In this document: positions 47,231 to 55,957 of the stretch, one piece after another
Position numbering within the stretch: position 1 is the stretch's first letter
Layout of the letters: every line of letters begins with the position of its first letter
Origin: Lactobacillus sp. 0.1XD8-4
GTDB lineage: Bacteria > Bacillota > Bacilli > Lactobacillales > Lactobacillaceae
Length of the DNA stretch: 56,997 nucleotides
NCBI RefSeq assembly: GCF_009663775.1
Contig: NZ_RDBR01000005.1
Location: 1-56,997, forward strand
Direction: 5' to 3'
Made by a program: the position numbers and the translations under genes
Notes under the pieces: model-generated
What the model was told of the DNA's origin: nothing
The model's database searches: none
What the model saw: the letters and a program-made list of their open reading frames with translations, nothing else

Positions 47231-48601
47231 TTATTCAGCGTAAGTTTCCTTGATAAAGAGAACTGCAATGGCTCCCAGGAGAGCAGAGATTCCAGTGATA
47301 AGCATCATGTTTACTTGGGAACTGCCAAGTAAGGGGAATAAACCAAAACTAAGCAGGGAAGCAACCATTTGGGGAACACAGATTGAACCATTGAACAGTC
47401 CAAGATAAGTTCCCATGTGCTTACCAGAAAGGGCGTTGGTAACCATTGTTAATGGGTAGGTATTCATTGCAGCCCATGCAATCCCAATCAAGGTAAATGA
47501 GAAGATGAGGGCGTTTTGCGAATGAATGAAGAAAATTGAAGTATAACCGATGGCACCAAGTAATAAGCTAAGCGAATATCCAGCCTTATGGTGATCGTTT
47601 GGTACCTTGGCAAGGACATATGACCAAATAACAGCAGCAATTGATTGAACAGCAGTCATAACCCCGTACCAGTTACCCGCGGCTTGGTAGGCAGCCGAAG
47701 AAGCATCAGTCGTTACCCAGACGTTTTTAGCAATGGCACCAACAGCGTAGGTTGAGAGGTATTGGAATGAGAACCAGCAGAAGAATTGAACTAATGCTAC
47801 ATTCCAGAATACTTTCGGCGCGTGCTTCAAGAGGGTGAACCAGTTACCGCCTTCCTTATTATCAGCTTCAGAAATACCGTGATAACGAGCATAAGTTGCG
47901 GGATCGTATTCGTGAACCCGGAAGATGGTGAAGAGACAAGTAATAACTAAAATCACTGCACCCACATAGAAAGAAATGACAACCGATTGGGGAACGACAC
48001 CTTTCTTAGCAGTGTTTGAAACACCCCACCAAGTTAAGAGGAAGGGGAAAATCGCTGCTAAAACAGCGCCAGTGTTACAAATTAAACTCTGGATACCGTA
48101 TGCATAACTCTTTTGATCGTCATTAACCATGTCACCGACCATCATCTTAAATGGCTGCATGGCCATGTTAGATGAAAGGTCAAGGAAGGCCACGGTAATT
48201 GCCCCGAACAAGAGAGCCGCAAATGACCCATAGCCGAAGCCTAAACTACCAGAGTTTGGCAAGAGGATCATCACAATCACGGCGATAATCATCCCGATGA
48301 AAAGATATGGTAACCGCCGACCGCCGAGCTTTGGTGCCCAGGTACGGTCAGAATAATAACCGATGATTGGTTGAACAATCAAACCAGCAAGTGGTGGTAG
48401 TAAGAAGAACCATCCTAAGTTGTTGGGATTGGCACCAATCGTTTGGAAAATCCGGCTCATTTGTGAACCTTGCAACGTAAAGGCGATTTGGACCCCGAGG
48501 AAACCAAAGTTAATCATCCAAATTGTGCTCTTTGGAAGGATCGGCAGTCCACTCGTCGAAGTTTTGTCTTGATTAAGTACAACGGACTCGTCCTGACTCA
48601 T
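47231..48601 (-). CDS. Maltose-type MFS transporter, close paralogue of the mapA-linked one
   Basis: 456-residue 12-helix sugar symporter. It is nearly identical in long stretches to the gene at 12831-14180 (STIWMINFGFLGVQ, YYSDRTW before GGRRLPYL, AMNTYPLTMVTNAL), differing mostly in loops and the N-terminal tail. The start is ATG 48601 with TTAGGAG upstream; the in-frame TTG at 48610 is less likely. The promoter also matches that of the paralogue. A LacI-family gene lies directly upstream on the same strand with its own terminator. It probably carries maltose or longer maltodextrins; the duplicate may be tuned to another alpha-glucoside. Confidence 0.88.
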   Translation of the reverse strand: MSQDESVVLNQDKTSTSGLPILPKSTIWMINFGFLGVQIAFTLQGSQMSRIFQTIGANPNNLGWFFLLPPLAGLIVQPIIGYYSDRTWAPKLGGRRLPYLFIGMIIAVIVMILLPNSGSLGFGYGSFAALLFGAITVAFLDLSSNMAMQPFKMMVGDMVNDDQKSYAYGIQSLICNTGAVLAAIFPFLLTWWGVSNTAKKGVVPQSVVISFYVGAVILVITCLFTIFRVHEYDPATYARYHGISEADNKEGGNWFTLLKHAPKVFWNVALVQFFCWFSFQYLSTYAVGAIAKNVWVTTDASSAAYQAAGNWYGVMTAVQSIAAVIWSYVLAKVPNDHHKAGYSLSLLLGAIGYTSIFFIHSQNALIFSFTLIGIAWAAMNTYPLTMVTNALSGKHMGTYLGLFNGSICVPQMVASLLSFGLFPLLGSSQVNMMLITGISALLGAIAVLFIKETYAE

Positions 48602-48650
48602 TACAAACAACTCCTAACGAAAAAATAAATAATAATTGCTCTCGAGCTAA

Positions 48651-48707
48651 TGTAAGCTCTTACACGCATAATATAGCAGATAAAATTGAATTGTGCAACC
48701 GGTTGCA
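48651..48707 (-). promoter_or_regulatory. Transporter promoter with perfect LacI-type operator and cre-like site
   Basis: On minus: TTGCAC (-35, 48698-48693), 17 bp, TATATT (-10, 48675-48670). The perfect 14-bp palindrome TGCAACCGGTTGCA (48694-48707) covers the -35 box. TGTAAGAGCTTACA (48664-48651), a palindrome close to cre, sits at the likely transcription start. The plan matches 12711-12779. Confidence 0.75.
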
Positions 48708-48708
48708 A

Positions 48709-48745
48709 AAAATAAATAAAAAAGAGAGCTTGTGACATCAAGCTC
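48709..48745 (-). terminator. Terminator of the LacI-family gene
   Basis: On minus: GAGCTTG, six-base loop, CAAGCTC, then TCTTTTTTATTTATTT. It separates the regulator from the transporter promoter. Confidence 0.85.
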
Positions 48746-48818
48746 CTATATAGTTGAAAATTCTATTGCGCAGTATACAAAGGAAAGGGAGAAATAACTA
48801 ACTTGCCTCGTTTAGATA

Positions 48819-49823
48819 TTAGGGAATCTTGGTTGCAATTTTGCGGACGCTATCCCGGGGAGTTACTTGGATGGAAATAAATTCTGAACCACGGTCGTTA
48901 AGAAGACTTTTAACCGCGGCTAATCCCATTTGATAGAAGTTTTGGGTAATGCTAGTAATCGTTGGAATTGTAATATCACAGAGAAAAGTTCCGTCAATAC
49001 TAATTAATGAAAGATCGTCAGGAATACGAATATCCAGCAACCGTGCTTCTCTAATCACGCCAACTGCAACCATATCACTTGCCGTAATGATGGCATCAAG
49101 GTTCTGATCGTAGAGTGCTCCTAAGATATTTTGCTGGGGACCAAAGCTATAATCACCATATTTAACCCAGTCCTTTTGGGGGATTAATCCATACTCGCGC
49201 ATTGCCCGTTGATAGCCGTGTAGTCGCTGTTTACCAGTTGATGAATGGTCGATTCCAGCCAGCCCGATTCGCCGGTGTCCGCGTTCGATGAGGTATTTGG
49301 CGGCCAAGTAACCGATGCGCTCATTATCTGAACTAATAAATTTAAAATCGGTATAGCGCGGATCATCTTCATCATAGACTGAAATAAGGCGACAAGGGGT
49401 ACTGGTTTCCCTTAATGTCGTGGCGGCTTGGTCATCAAGGGAGGTAGCGACTAATAAAATGCCAGCAACATGTCGCTCAAGGGCAACGCTGATTGCTTGG
49501 TTGAGCAAGCGGGCATCGTGATTTCCAGCATAAAGAATAAACATCTGGTAGCCTGCCCTGTCGGTTTCGGCTTGGATAGCAGCAATGATGTCGTTCGAAA
49601 AATTCGTTTGAGTATTATTTAAAATAACCGCAATTAGCTTACTGCTATTAGCAGCAAGTTCAGCGGCGGCAAGATTCTTTTTATAACCTAGTTCCTTAGC
49701 AATCGCTTCAATTTTGGCCGCGGTTTCAGGCCGATAAGATTTTTCCTTCTTTGAAAGGACACGGGAAACAGTGGCCGTTGAAACGTTGGCCCGTTGAGCA
49801 ATATCTTTAATTGTTGGCTTCAT
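48819..49823 (-). CDS. LacI-family transcriptional regulator
   Basis: 334 residues, full family length. Helix-turn-helix at residues 3-22 (TIKDIAQRANVSTATVSRVL), hinge LAANSS, and a sugar-sensing domain with ITASDMVAVGVIREARLLDIRIPDDLSLISIDG near the C-terminus. It ends TPRDSVRK, a common end of sugar repressors. ATG 49823 is chosen (AGAGG eight bases upstream) over GTG 49841. It probably controls the neighbouring transporter and perhaps the glucosidase unit. A full cre-consensus site lies upstream at 49882-49896. Effector unknown. Confidence 0.9.
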   Translation of the reverse strand: MKPTIKDIAQRANVSTATVSRVLSKKEKSYRPETAAKIEAIAKELGYKKNLAAAELAANSSKLIAVILNNTQTNFSNDIIAAIQAETDRAGYQMFILYAGNHDARLLNQAISVALERHVAGILLVATSLDDQAATTLRETSTPCRLISVYDEDDPRYTDFKFISSDNERIGYLAAKYLIERGHRRIGLAGIDHSSTGKQRLHGYQRAMREYGLIPQKDWVKYGDYSFGPQQNILGALYDQNLDAIITASDMVAVGVIREARLLDIRIPDDLSLISIDGTFLCDITIPTITSITQNFYQMGLAAVKSLLNDRGSEFISIQVTPRDSVRKIATKIP

Positions 49824-49881
49824 AGCTTGGGCCTCTTTCACTAATTTATTGTTAATTCTATTATAAGGAACTTTTATTTAT

Positions 49882-49896
49882 ATGTAAACGTTTTCA
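49882..49896 (+). promoter_or_regulatory. cre-consensus site upstream of the LacI-family gene
   Basis: ATGTAAACGTTTTCA matches every fixed position of WTGNAANCGNWNNCW. It lies about 60 bases upstream of the LacI-type start at 49823 and may bind CcpA or the LacI protein itself. Confidence 0.65.
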
Positions 49897-49910
49897 ATAA
49901 CGAATAATCG

Positions 49911-50822
49911 TTAATTGTTATTAAGCTTTTCTAAAAATTGGCAGAAATTATGAAGACCGTTAATATTATTATCTGGACGATAGATTAATTGAATCGTATA
50001 ACTTTGAGATGAATGTTTAGCAGGGCTATTAAGGTGACGAAAAATCACCCAATCATTAGAAAATATAGGTAAACTTTCGGGATAAAATGCGATTGCCTGT
50101 TTTAGCGCTACAAGAGTTTGTAATTGTTCAATCGTTCCGATTCGCTGGATATTGTAGGAGTAATCATGAGGTAGTGTCGCAAGAAATGCTGATTGGAGGT
50201 AAGTTGAGTTTTCGTTACTGTAATACAAAATTGTTTGACCGATAAGATCCTCGGCTGAGAGTGACTTTTTAACGGCAAGCGGGTGATCTTTACTAATTCC
50301 CAAAACCATTTGACCTTCTGCAACCTTTAAACTATTCAAACCGGTATTTGCTAAATGTTCATGTGTTCCGTAGTCAAGAATATAAGCACAATCAAGAATA
50401 CCAAGAGTAACATCGGCGATTAAGTGTTCAATACTTGCTTCGCTAACATGGAAATTAATTGGTTGATCTACCATTGCCGTTTGATATTTTTTGATATTTG
50501 CTACTAATAACCGTCCCTCGAATGGTGAAAAGTATCCTACACGGAGATTTTGTAAATTGCTGTTAGTAATATCGTGTAATTTTACAACACTGTCATTTAA
50601 TTGATTGATGAGTTCGTTTACTTGTTGTGAAAAATAAATACCAGCATTAGTCAATGAAATTTTATTACTACCTCGAAAGAATAATTTTACTCCTAATTCG
50701 TTTTCTAAATTAACCATTTGCTTCGATACGGTTCGCTGAGAGATGAATTTTTGGTCAGCAACTTTTTGAAAACTACCAAGTTGCGCAACGGCTAAAAATG
50801 TTTTGAGCTGTTCAACTTCCAT
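49911..50822 (-). CDS. LysR-family transcriptional regulator
   Basis: 303 residues. Helix-turn-helix at residues 18-37 (FQKVADQKFISQRTVSKQMV) and a substrate-binding domain (LRVGYFSPFEG, then a PBP2-like fold). The start at 50822 follows AGGAGG. It is divergent from the FrdA-like flavoprotein gene with 113 bases between, the classic arrangement for LysR control of the neighbour. The neighbour's promoter has TATAAT (50898-50903) but a poor -35, as expected for an activated promoter. Effector unknown. Confidence 0.9.
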   Translation of the reverse strand: MEVEQLKTFLAVAQLGSFQKVADQKFISQRTVSKQMVNLENELGVKLFFRGSNKISLTNAGIYFSQQVNELINQLNDSVVKLHDITNSNLQNLRVGYFSPFEGRLLVANIKKYQTAMVDQPINFHVSEASIEHLIADVTLGILDCAYILDYGTHEHLANTGLNSLKVAEGQMVLGISKDHPLAVKKSLSAEDLIGQTILYYSNENSTYLQSAFLATLPHDYSYNIQRIGTIEQLQTLVALKQAIAFYPESLPIFSNDWVIFRHLNSPAKHSSQSYTIQLIYRPDNNINGLHNFCQFLEKLNNN

Positions 50823-50935
50823 TTAAATATCCTCCTACCCGCAAAAATAGTACGGCTACCAAACTTATTACTCATATTAACACTTTCACAAAGTAATTAT
50901 AATGAAATTACAACTAAAAGAAAAAGGTGAAATCG

Positions 50936-52390
50936 ATGAGAAGCAAGAAAAAATATTATGATGTCGTTGTTGTTGGAACTGGTGCAGCGGGAATGGCTGC
51001 TGGCCTCACCGCAGTTCAGGACAGGTATTCTGTGCTAATGCTTGAGAAAGGAAGAACTACGGGAGGCAGTACCAACTATACTGAGGGGTTATTTGCAATT
51101 AATTCATATTTACAAAAAGAAAAGGGAATTGATATTAAGGCTACTGATGTGCTTAGTGAAGAAGTGAACTACTCTAAATATAAGGCTGATTCTCGAATTT
51201 GGCGTAATTATATTAATAGTAGTGCCGAAAATGTGCAATGGCTTCATGATCAAGGAGTAGAATATGAAGGCGTTCAAGCGATGGGAGCAGGCGAGGCTAC
51301 ATGGCATATCTATAAAGGAATGGGCTTCAGCGTTATTCATGATGCCCTTCAACCACGATTTGAACAAGGCGGTGGGGAAGTTCTAACCCTTACTCGGGCA
51401 GTCAATCTAACTAAAAAAGCTGATGGCAATTTTGAAGTAATGCTTCGTGACAATCGAACTAAAGAACGGTATAAAGTAAACGCCCGTGCGGTTGTTTTAG
51501 CAACTGGTGGCTATTTAAATAATCAACACTTAATTCAAGAAGAGACTAGCTATGATGAACGTCGATTAGTTCCTGTGAATTCAGGAAAAGGAACTGGTGA
51601 TGGTCTTGAGATGGCTTGGCATCTTGGTGCCCAAAAGAGTGGGATGGGGATGGCAATGTTATTTGGTGGGTATCTAAAGGATGAAAAAGAGCCATCATAT
51701 AAGATGATGTCATCCCAAATGAATACAGCCGCTGGACAACAACCACTTTTATGGGTGAATGAAAATGGTGAACGATTTGTTAATGAAGAAGTTGTTTATA
51801 ATTTTTCGTTAGCAGGCAATGCTCTTTACACACAAGCACAAGTCTATAGTATCCTTGATCAGTCAATAATTGATAAAATGGCGAGTGAAGGGAATTTTAT
51901 GGGGTTAGGAATTTACGTTCGTCGTGGGCAAAAGATGGATAAGCTCCAAACAGAACTCGATCAAGCAGTGGCTGATAAAAAGTCATTTATTTTCAAAGCA
52001 GACACTATTGAAAAACTCGCAAGAAAAATGCATGTGCCAGTAGCTAATTTCCAACAAACAATTAACCAATATAATGAATTTGCTGATAAAGGAATTGATA
52101 GTGATTTCGGAAAAGATCCTCATTATTTACAAAGGGTTACAACTGGACCGTTCTATGGATTTAAACTGAATATCGGTGCTTTTTGTACTATGGGTGGGTT
52201 GAAAGTAACGCCTCAAAATGAAGTTCTAGATACAGATTACAAACCAATTACTGGACTATATGCAGCTGGAAATGATGCTTCTGGACTAGTCGGTGATACT
52301 TATGGACCAAATATGCCAGGAACGTGCGTTGGATATGCGTTTTATTCTGGTAGGAATGCTGCCCAAAATATTAATAACTATCTTAAATAA
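50936..52390 (+). CDS. FAD-dependent reductase, FrdA/flavocytochrome c-like, without FMN-binding domain
   Basis: 484 residues, cytoplasmic. FAD motifs: DVVVVGTGAAGMAAGL and, at the C-terminus, GLYAAGNDASGL. It keeps the capping-domain signature NENGERFVNE but differs from true fumarate reductases at the substrate site: where they have H-H-T-M-G-G this protein has F-C-T-M-G-G, and the H-G-A-N-R-L-G-G element reads V-G-D-T-Y-G-P-N. Fumarate is therefore doubtful; another unsaturated acid is possible. No FMN_bind or heme domain is present, so it needs an outside electron donor. The start is ATG 50936 (AAAGGTG upstream). Divergent LysR gene; the FMN reductase/ApbE operon lies 1.7 kb on. Confidence 0.82.
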   Translation: MRSKKKYYDVVVVGTGAAGMAAGLTAVQDRYSVLMLEKGRTTGGSTNYTEGLFAINSYLQKEKGIDIKATDVLSEEVNYSKYKADSRIWRNYINSSAENVQWLHDQGVEYEGVQAMGAGEATWHIYKGMGFSVIHDALQPRFEQGGGEVLTLTRAVNLTKKADGNFEVMLRDNRTKERYKVNARAVVLATGGYLNNQHLIQEETSYDERRLVPVNSGKGTGDGLEMAWHLGAQKSGMGMAMLFGGYLKDEKEPSYKMMSSQMNTAAGQQPLLWVNENGERFVNEEVVYNFSLAGNALYTQAQVYSILDQSIIDKMASEGNFMGLGIYVRRGQKMDKLQTELDQAVADKKSFIFKADTIEKLARKMHVPVANFQQTINQYNEFADKGIDSDFGKDPHYLQRVTTGPFYGFKLNIGAFCTMGGLKVTPQNEVLDTDYKPITGLYAAGNDASGLVGDTYGPNMPGTCVGYAFYSGRNAAQNINNYLK

Positions 52391-52392
52391 CT

Positions 52393-52427
52393 AAAAAAGG
52401 CTGAGCAATCAACTCAACCTTTTTTAT
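52393..52427. terminator. Bidirectional terminator
   Basis: AAAAAAGGCTGAG pairs with CTCAACCTTTTTT; lies between the FrdA-like gene and the convergent methyltransferase gene. Confidence 0.88.
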
Positions 52428-52458
52428 CTCAATATGGCATAGCGCAACGGCTAGCTAG

Positions 52459-53853
52459 TTATTTCCGCAATGATAATTTAACAACGGCCTCACAACGGGC
52501 TGTTTGTGGCATCATATCGATTGGCTGGATATAGTCAACGTGGTAGACGCTGGTTAGCCGTCGAAGGTTTCGTGCTAACGATGCCATGCCACAGGAAACA
52601 TAAGCGAATTTACGTGGCTTAACCTTTAAAATTTGTTTGATTAATTGATCATCAAGACCGGTTCGTGGCGGATCGACAACAAGAGCATCGAATTTTAGCC
52701 CTTCTTTTTGCCACTGGGGGAGGACTTCCTCTGCCTTGCCAACTTCATAGCGGGCATTAGTAATCCCGTTTAACTTAGCATTTTCATTTGCATCCGCGAC
52801 TGCTTCGGGGATAATTTCCATTCCGCGGACAGCCTGTACCCGTGGCGCTAGTGATAATCCAATTGTACCGATCCCAGCGTAAGCATCAATCAATGTATCG
52901 TTTTTATCCAGTTCGAGGGCATTTGCCGCTTCTTCATATAAGACTTCTGTTTGCTCGGGATTTAGTTGCAAGAATGATCGCGCGGAAAGTTTGAAGTCAA
53001 GACCCATCAGACTTTCAAGAATTGAATCTTTACCAGCGAGATGAATCATCTGCTCGCCCCACACAAGCGGGGTGTCACCAGGATTGACGTTTTGCATTAC
53101 TGACACAACTGCCGGTAGCTCTTTAGCGATCCGTGCGAGTAATTCGCGCTTGTGAGGAAGCTTAGCCGAATTAGTAATGAAAGTCAGCTGTACTTCACCC
53201 GTCGACCAAGATTCGCGGACAGCGAGGGTTTTAATAATGCCACTGTTGTGTTGCTCATCGTAGACAGGGATTTGCAGGTCCTCAATCATCTTAACGACTG
53301 CGCGGACAACCTCCATTGTTCGTGGCATCTGAACCGCGCACGTTTCCATATCAACAAGAGTGTGGCTATTGGGCTGGTATAAGCCAGCTGCAACTTTTCC
53401 GTTGACCATTCTTACTTGGAATTGAGCCTTATTCCGATAGCCGTATTGTTCAGGGGCCGCGATAGTAGGACGAACCTCATAGTTTCGGTAACCATATGGC
53501 TGAAATTTTTCAAGGCTGTCAAGAATGACCTGTCGCTTAAACTTTAATTGTTGCTGGTAAGCAAGGTTTTCCAGCTCGAAGCCACCAGCAATATCGGCAT
53601 ATTCGTCACGAGGAGTTACCCGGTAGCGACTCTTTTTCCGAATACGGTGGATTTTTGCTTCGAGATAGCGGGGGAGAACCCGCGTTACTTCAGCGACCAC
53701 AACTTCATTTGGCAAGGCACCGGGAACAAAGCAGACTTTGTGTTTATAGTAACCAATTCCATGCCCATTGACACCAAGCCGCCGAATAGTAAGCGGAAAT
53801 CTTTTGCCTACCCATACATCAACGTCTTGTTCACGTTGTTTTGATTGCGTCAT
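52459..53853 (-). CDS. rlmD: 23S rRNA (uracil-5-)-methyltransferase, RlmCD/RumA type
   Basis: 464-residue SAM-dependent RNA methyltransferase making m5U in 23S rRNA. It has an N-terminal TRAM domain (about residues 15-75), a central region, and a C-terminal Rossmann fold with IDAYAGIGTIGLSLAP, VDPPRTGLD and the catalytic Cys in YVSCGMASLARNL. The Fe-S cluster cysteines found in RumA (C-x5-C-x2-C before the helix) are absent: the segment reads RDEYADIAGGFELENLAYQQQL. The symbol is by family; it may methylate both RlmC and RlmD sites. Start at ATG 53853 after GGAGAA. Confidence 0.9.
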   Translation of the reverse strand: MTQSKQREQDVDVWVGKRFPLTIRRLGVNGHGIGYYKHKVCFVPGALPNEVVVAEVTRVLPRYLEAKIHRIRKKSRYRVTPRDEYADIAGGFELENLAYQQQLKFKRQVILDSLEKFQPYGYRNYEVRPTIAAPEQYGYRNKAQFQVRMVNGKVAAGLYQPNSHTLVDMETCAVQMPRTMEVVRAVVKMIEDLQIPVYDEQHNSGIIKTLAVRESWSTGEVQLTFITNSAKLPHKRELLARIAKELPAVVSVMQNVNPGDTPLVWGEQMIHLAGKDSILESLMGLDFKLSARSFLQLNPEQTEVLYEEAANALELDKNDTLIDAYAGIGTIGLSLAPRVQAVRGMEIIPEAVADANENAKLNGITNARYEVGKAEEVLPQWQKEGLKFDALVVDPPRTGLDDQLIKQILKVKPRKFAYVSCGMASLARNLRRLTSVYHVDYIQPIDMMPQTARCEAVVKLSLRK

Positions 53854-54129
53854 ATTATTTCTCCGTTCTTTAATAGTAATGTGGTTAATATTTTAACACA
53901 TCGATAATTAATACCGGATAAATATACAGATATGTCGGGTGCTATTTTCGATATTTGGAAAAAGATGAATTTATACTAAAGTTTTTAAAATAGTTCATTT
54001 TTATAATCAGATCTTATGAAAATATCTAATAAGTATGCATATTACTAATGATATGTTTTTTAATCGGTTAAAATATAGTAGAATAACAATGTGAAATGTT
54101 GCATAAATAACTTAAAGGAAGTGACACGT

Positions 54130-54705
54130 TTGAAAATTGCTGCAATTGCCGGGTCCAACGCAAATCATTCTTACAACCGGATGTTGCTAGAATTTATGGC
54201 CCGTCATTTTAGTGATGATGATATTGATGTGATCGATATTCGTCAAGTACCAATGTTTAATGAAAATTATAAGGGTAAGATTCCTGAGGTTGTTGCCGAT
54301 ATTGATCGTCGTGTTTCAAGCGCCGATGCTGTTATTATTGCCAGCCCAGAATACAACCATTCGATTACTTCGGCATTAAAGAGTGTGGTTGAATGGTTAT
54401 CTTATGAAGTCCACCCATTAGAGGATAAGCCAGTGATGATTATTGGGGCTTCTACTCATGACCAAGGATCATCCCGGTCGCAAGTACAATTACGGGATAT
54501 TTTGATTTCGCCCGGAGTTAATGCCTACATCTTCCAGAACGAAGAATTCTTTATGAGTGATGCTGCTAATATTATTGATGATAATGGTAATATTACCAAC
54601 GAGATGACGATTCATTTCTTAGAAAAGTGCGTGCGTGAGTTTAAGCGCTACGCCAAGGCAATTAACCAGATGGTTGCTGAAAAGAAGGAGGCGGGTAAGC
54701 AATGA
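54130..54705 (+). CDS. NAD(P)H-dependent FMN reductase
   Basis: 191-residue flavodoxin-like protein. The FMN phosphate loop is AAIAGSNANHSYNRML, and SPEYNHSITSALKSVVEWL is the NADPH-dependent FMN reductase signature. The start is TTG 54130: GGAAGTGAC lies just upstream and the protein then begins KIAAIAGSN at the first strand. A GTG at 54091 would add 13 residues with no ribosome site. The stop overlaps the start of the larger paralogue (ATGA), so translation is coupled. It lacks the PAS-like domain and tail of that paralogue. A 276-bp AT-rich gap lies upstream with TTAAAATATAGTAGAAT as a possible promoter. Confidence 0.88.
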   Translation: MKIAAIAGSNANHSYNRMLLEFMARHFSDDDIDVIDIRQVPMFNENYKGKIPEVVADIDRRVSSADAVIIASPEYNHSITSALKSVVEWLSYEVHPLEDKPVMIIGASTHDQGSSRSQVQLRDILISPGVNAYIFQNEEFFMSDAANIIDDNGNITNEMTIHFLEKCVREFKRYAKAINQMVAEKKEAGKQ

Positions 54706-55955
54706 AAATTCTCGCATTAGTCGGTACAAACGCAAAATTCTCCTACAATCGAATTTTACTGAAGTACATGAAAAAGCATTTTCGGCAAATGGCAGACATT
54801 GAGATTTACGAAATTAGTAAATTACCTCCTTTTAGTGTCGATGTTCCGCTTGCCGAACAAACAGAAGTGTGGAAACTAAAGCAAAAGGTGAAAGCCGCTG
54901 ACGGGGTCATCTTTTCCACGCCCGAATATGACCACGGAATTCCCGCAGCCTTAAAGAGTGCTGTTGAATGGCTTTCATACCACACGAATGTTTTATCTCA
55001 TAAGCCAACGATGGTCGTTGGGGTATCATACGGTCGCCAAGCATCTGCCCGTTCACAGGTTCAAATGCGCCAGATTTTGGTTTCACCCGATTGTGATACC
55101 AACCTCTTACCAGGAAATGAAGTCTTGATTGGAAATGCTAGTCACTCATTCTCAAAGGACGGCCGGTTACTCGACCCACAAATGCGTGACAACCTTGAAG
55201 ACTGCTTTACTCATTTTGTGGAATATATTCAAATCTTTGAAAAAGTTAATAAGGAGGGACTGGATATGTCCGTTAAACAACCAACGATCAGCGAAGCATA
55301 CATTAACTTCCCAACAGGTCGTTTGACATTAAAAGAAGTTCAACAAATCTTTAGTACGATTCCGTTTGAAATCGATTTAATCGATAGTACAGACCACTTT
55401 GCATGGTTCTCTGATAAGCCAAATCGGGAGCACGTACGTAATGTGGCTTCTCTTGGTGAAACTGTTCAAGAATGTCACCCACCAATGGCAGTACCAACTG
55501 TAATGAAGATCATCAACAGCTTCCGTAATGGTGAAAAGGACGTTGTTACCCGCCCATTGTGGATGAATGGTCACCGTTCATTGATCCAATACTATGCTTT
55601 GCGTGATATTAACGGTCACTACCTAGGAACGATTGAATTTACTGGTAGTGTCGAATATATCCTTAACCTCTTTGAAAATGGCGCATGGGGAACTGATGGC
55701 AACACCAGTGCGTCAAAGCATGATGAACCAGCTAATGATGGCGCGGAAGAAGAAAGCGTTGATGCTTCAACTGGCGCCTCTGAATCTAGTGATGACGGTA
55801 ACGCTGAGCCTACGAGTTCAACGGTTGCTACGCCAGCGCTAGCCCCAACTGTTGATGCCGCTGAATCAGACGCTACAACGGGGGCTTCTGATGCTGGTAG
55901 CGTTGATGCAAATGATGAAGAGGCCGATGCCACGACAGGAGCATCCGAAAACTAA
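54702..55955 (+). CDS. FMN reductase-PAS fusion with three flavinylation motifs
   Basis: 417 residues. Residues 1-185 are a second FMN reductase domain (LALVGTNAKFSYNRILL, TPEYDHGIPAALKSAVEWL). Residues about 197-325 are a PAS-like DUF438-type domain (PFEIDLIDSTDHFAWFSD, ECHPPMAVPTV, YALRDINGHYLGTIEF). Residues 326-417 are a disordered acidic, Ser/Thr/Ala-rich tail with D354-ASTGAS, D390-ATTGAS and D409-ATTGAS. These match the D-x-x-[ST]-G-A-[ST] motif to which ApbE attaches FMN, and apbE is the next gene, two bases after the stop. No export signal, so it is predicted to be a cytoplasmic, multiply flavinylated redox carrier. Flavinylation is inferred, not shown. Confidence 0.85.
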   Translation: MKILALVGTNAKFSYNRILLKYMKKHFRQMADIEIYEISKLPPFSVDVPLAEQTEVWKLKQKVKAADGVIFSTPEYDHGIPAALKSAVEWLSYHTNVLSHKPTMVVGVSYGRQASARSQVQMRQILVSPDCDTNLLPGNEVLIGNASHSFSKDGRLLDPQMRDNLEDCFTHFVEYIQIFEKVNKEGLDMSVKQPTISEAYINFPTGRLTLKEVQQIFSTIPFEIDLIDSTDHFAWFSDKPNREHVRNVASLGETVQECHPPMAVPTVMKIINSFRNGEKDVVTRPLWMNGHRSLIQYYALRDINGHYLGTIEFTGSVEYILNLFENGAWGTDGNTSASKHDEPANDGAEEESVDASTGASESSDDGNAEPTSSTVATPALAPTVDAAESDATTGASDAGSVDANDEEADATTGASEN

Positions 55956-55957
55956 TC

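Noticed and set aside
54091-54129. Earlier GTG start for the first FMN reductase
   Set aside because: It lacks a ribosome site, whereas TTG 54130 has GGAAGTGAC and starts at the first conserved strand.
55619-55933. 104-codon antisense frame opposite the flavinylation tail
   Set aside because: Low-complexity mirror of the Asp/Ala/Ser/Thr-rich tail.
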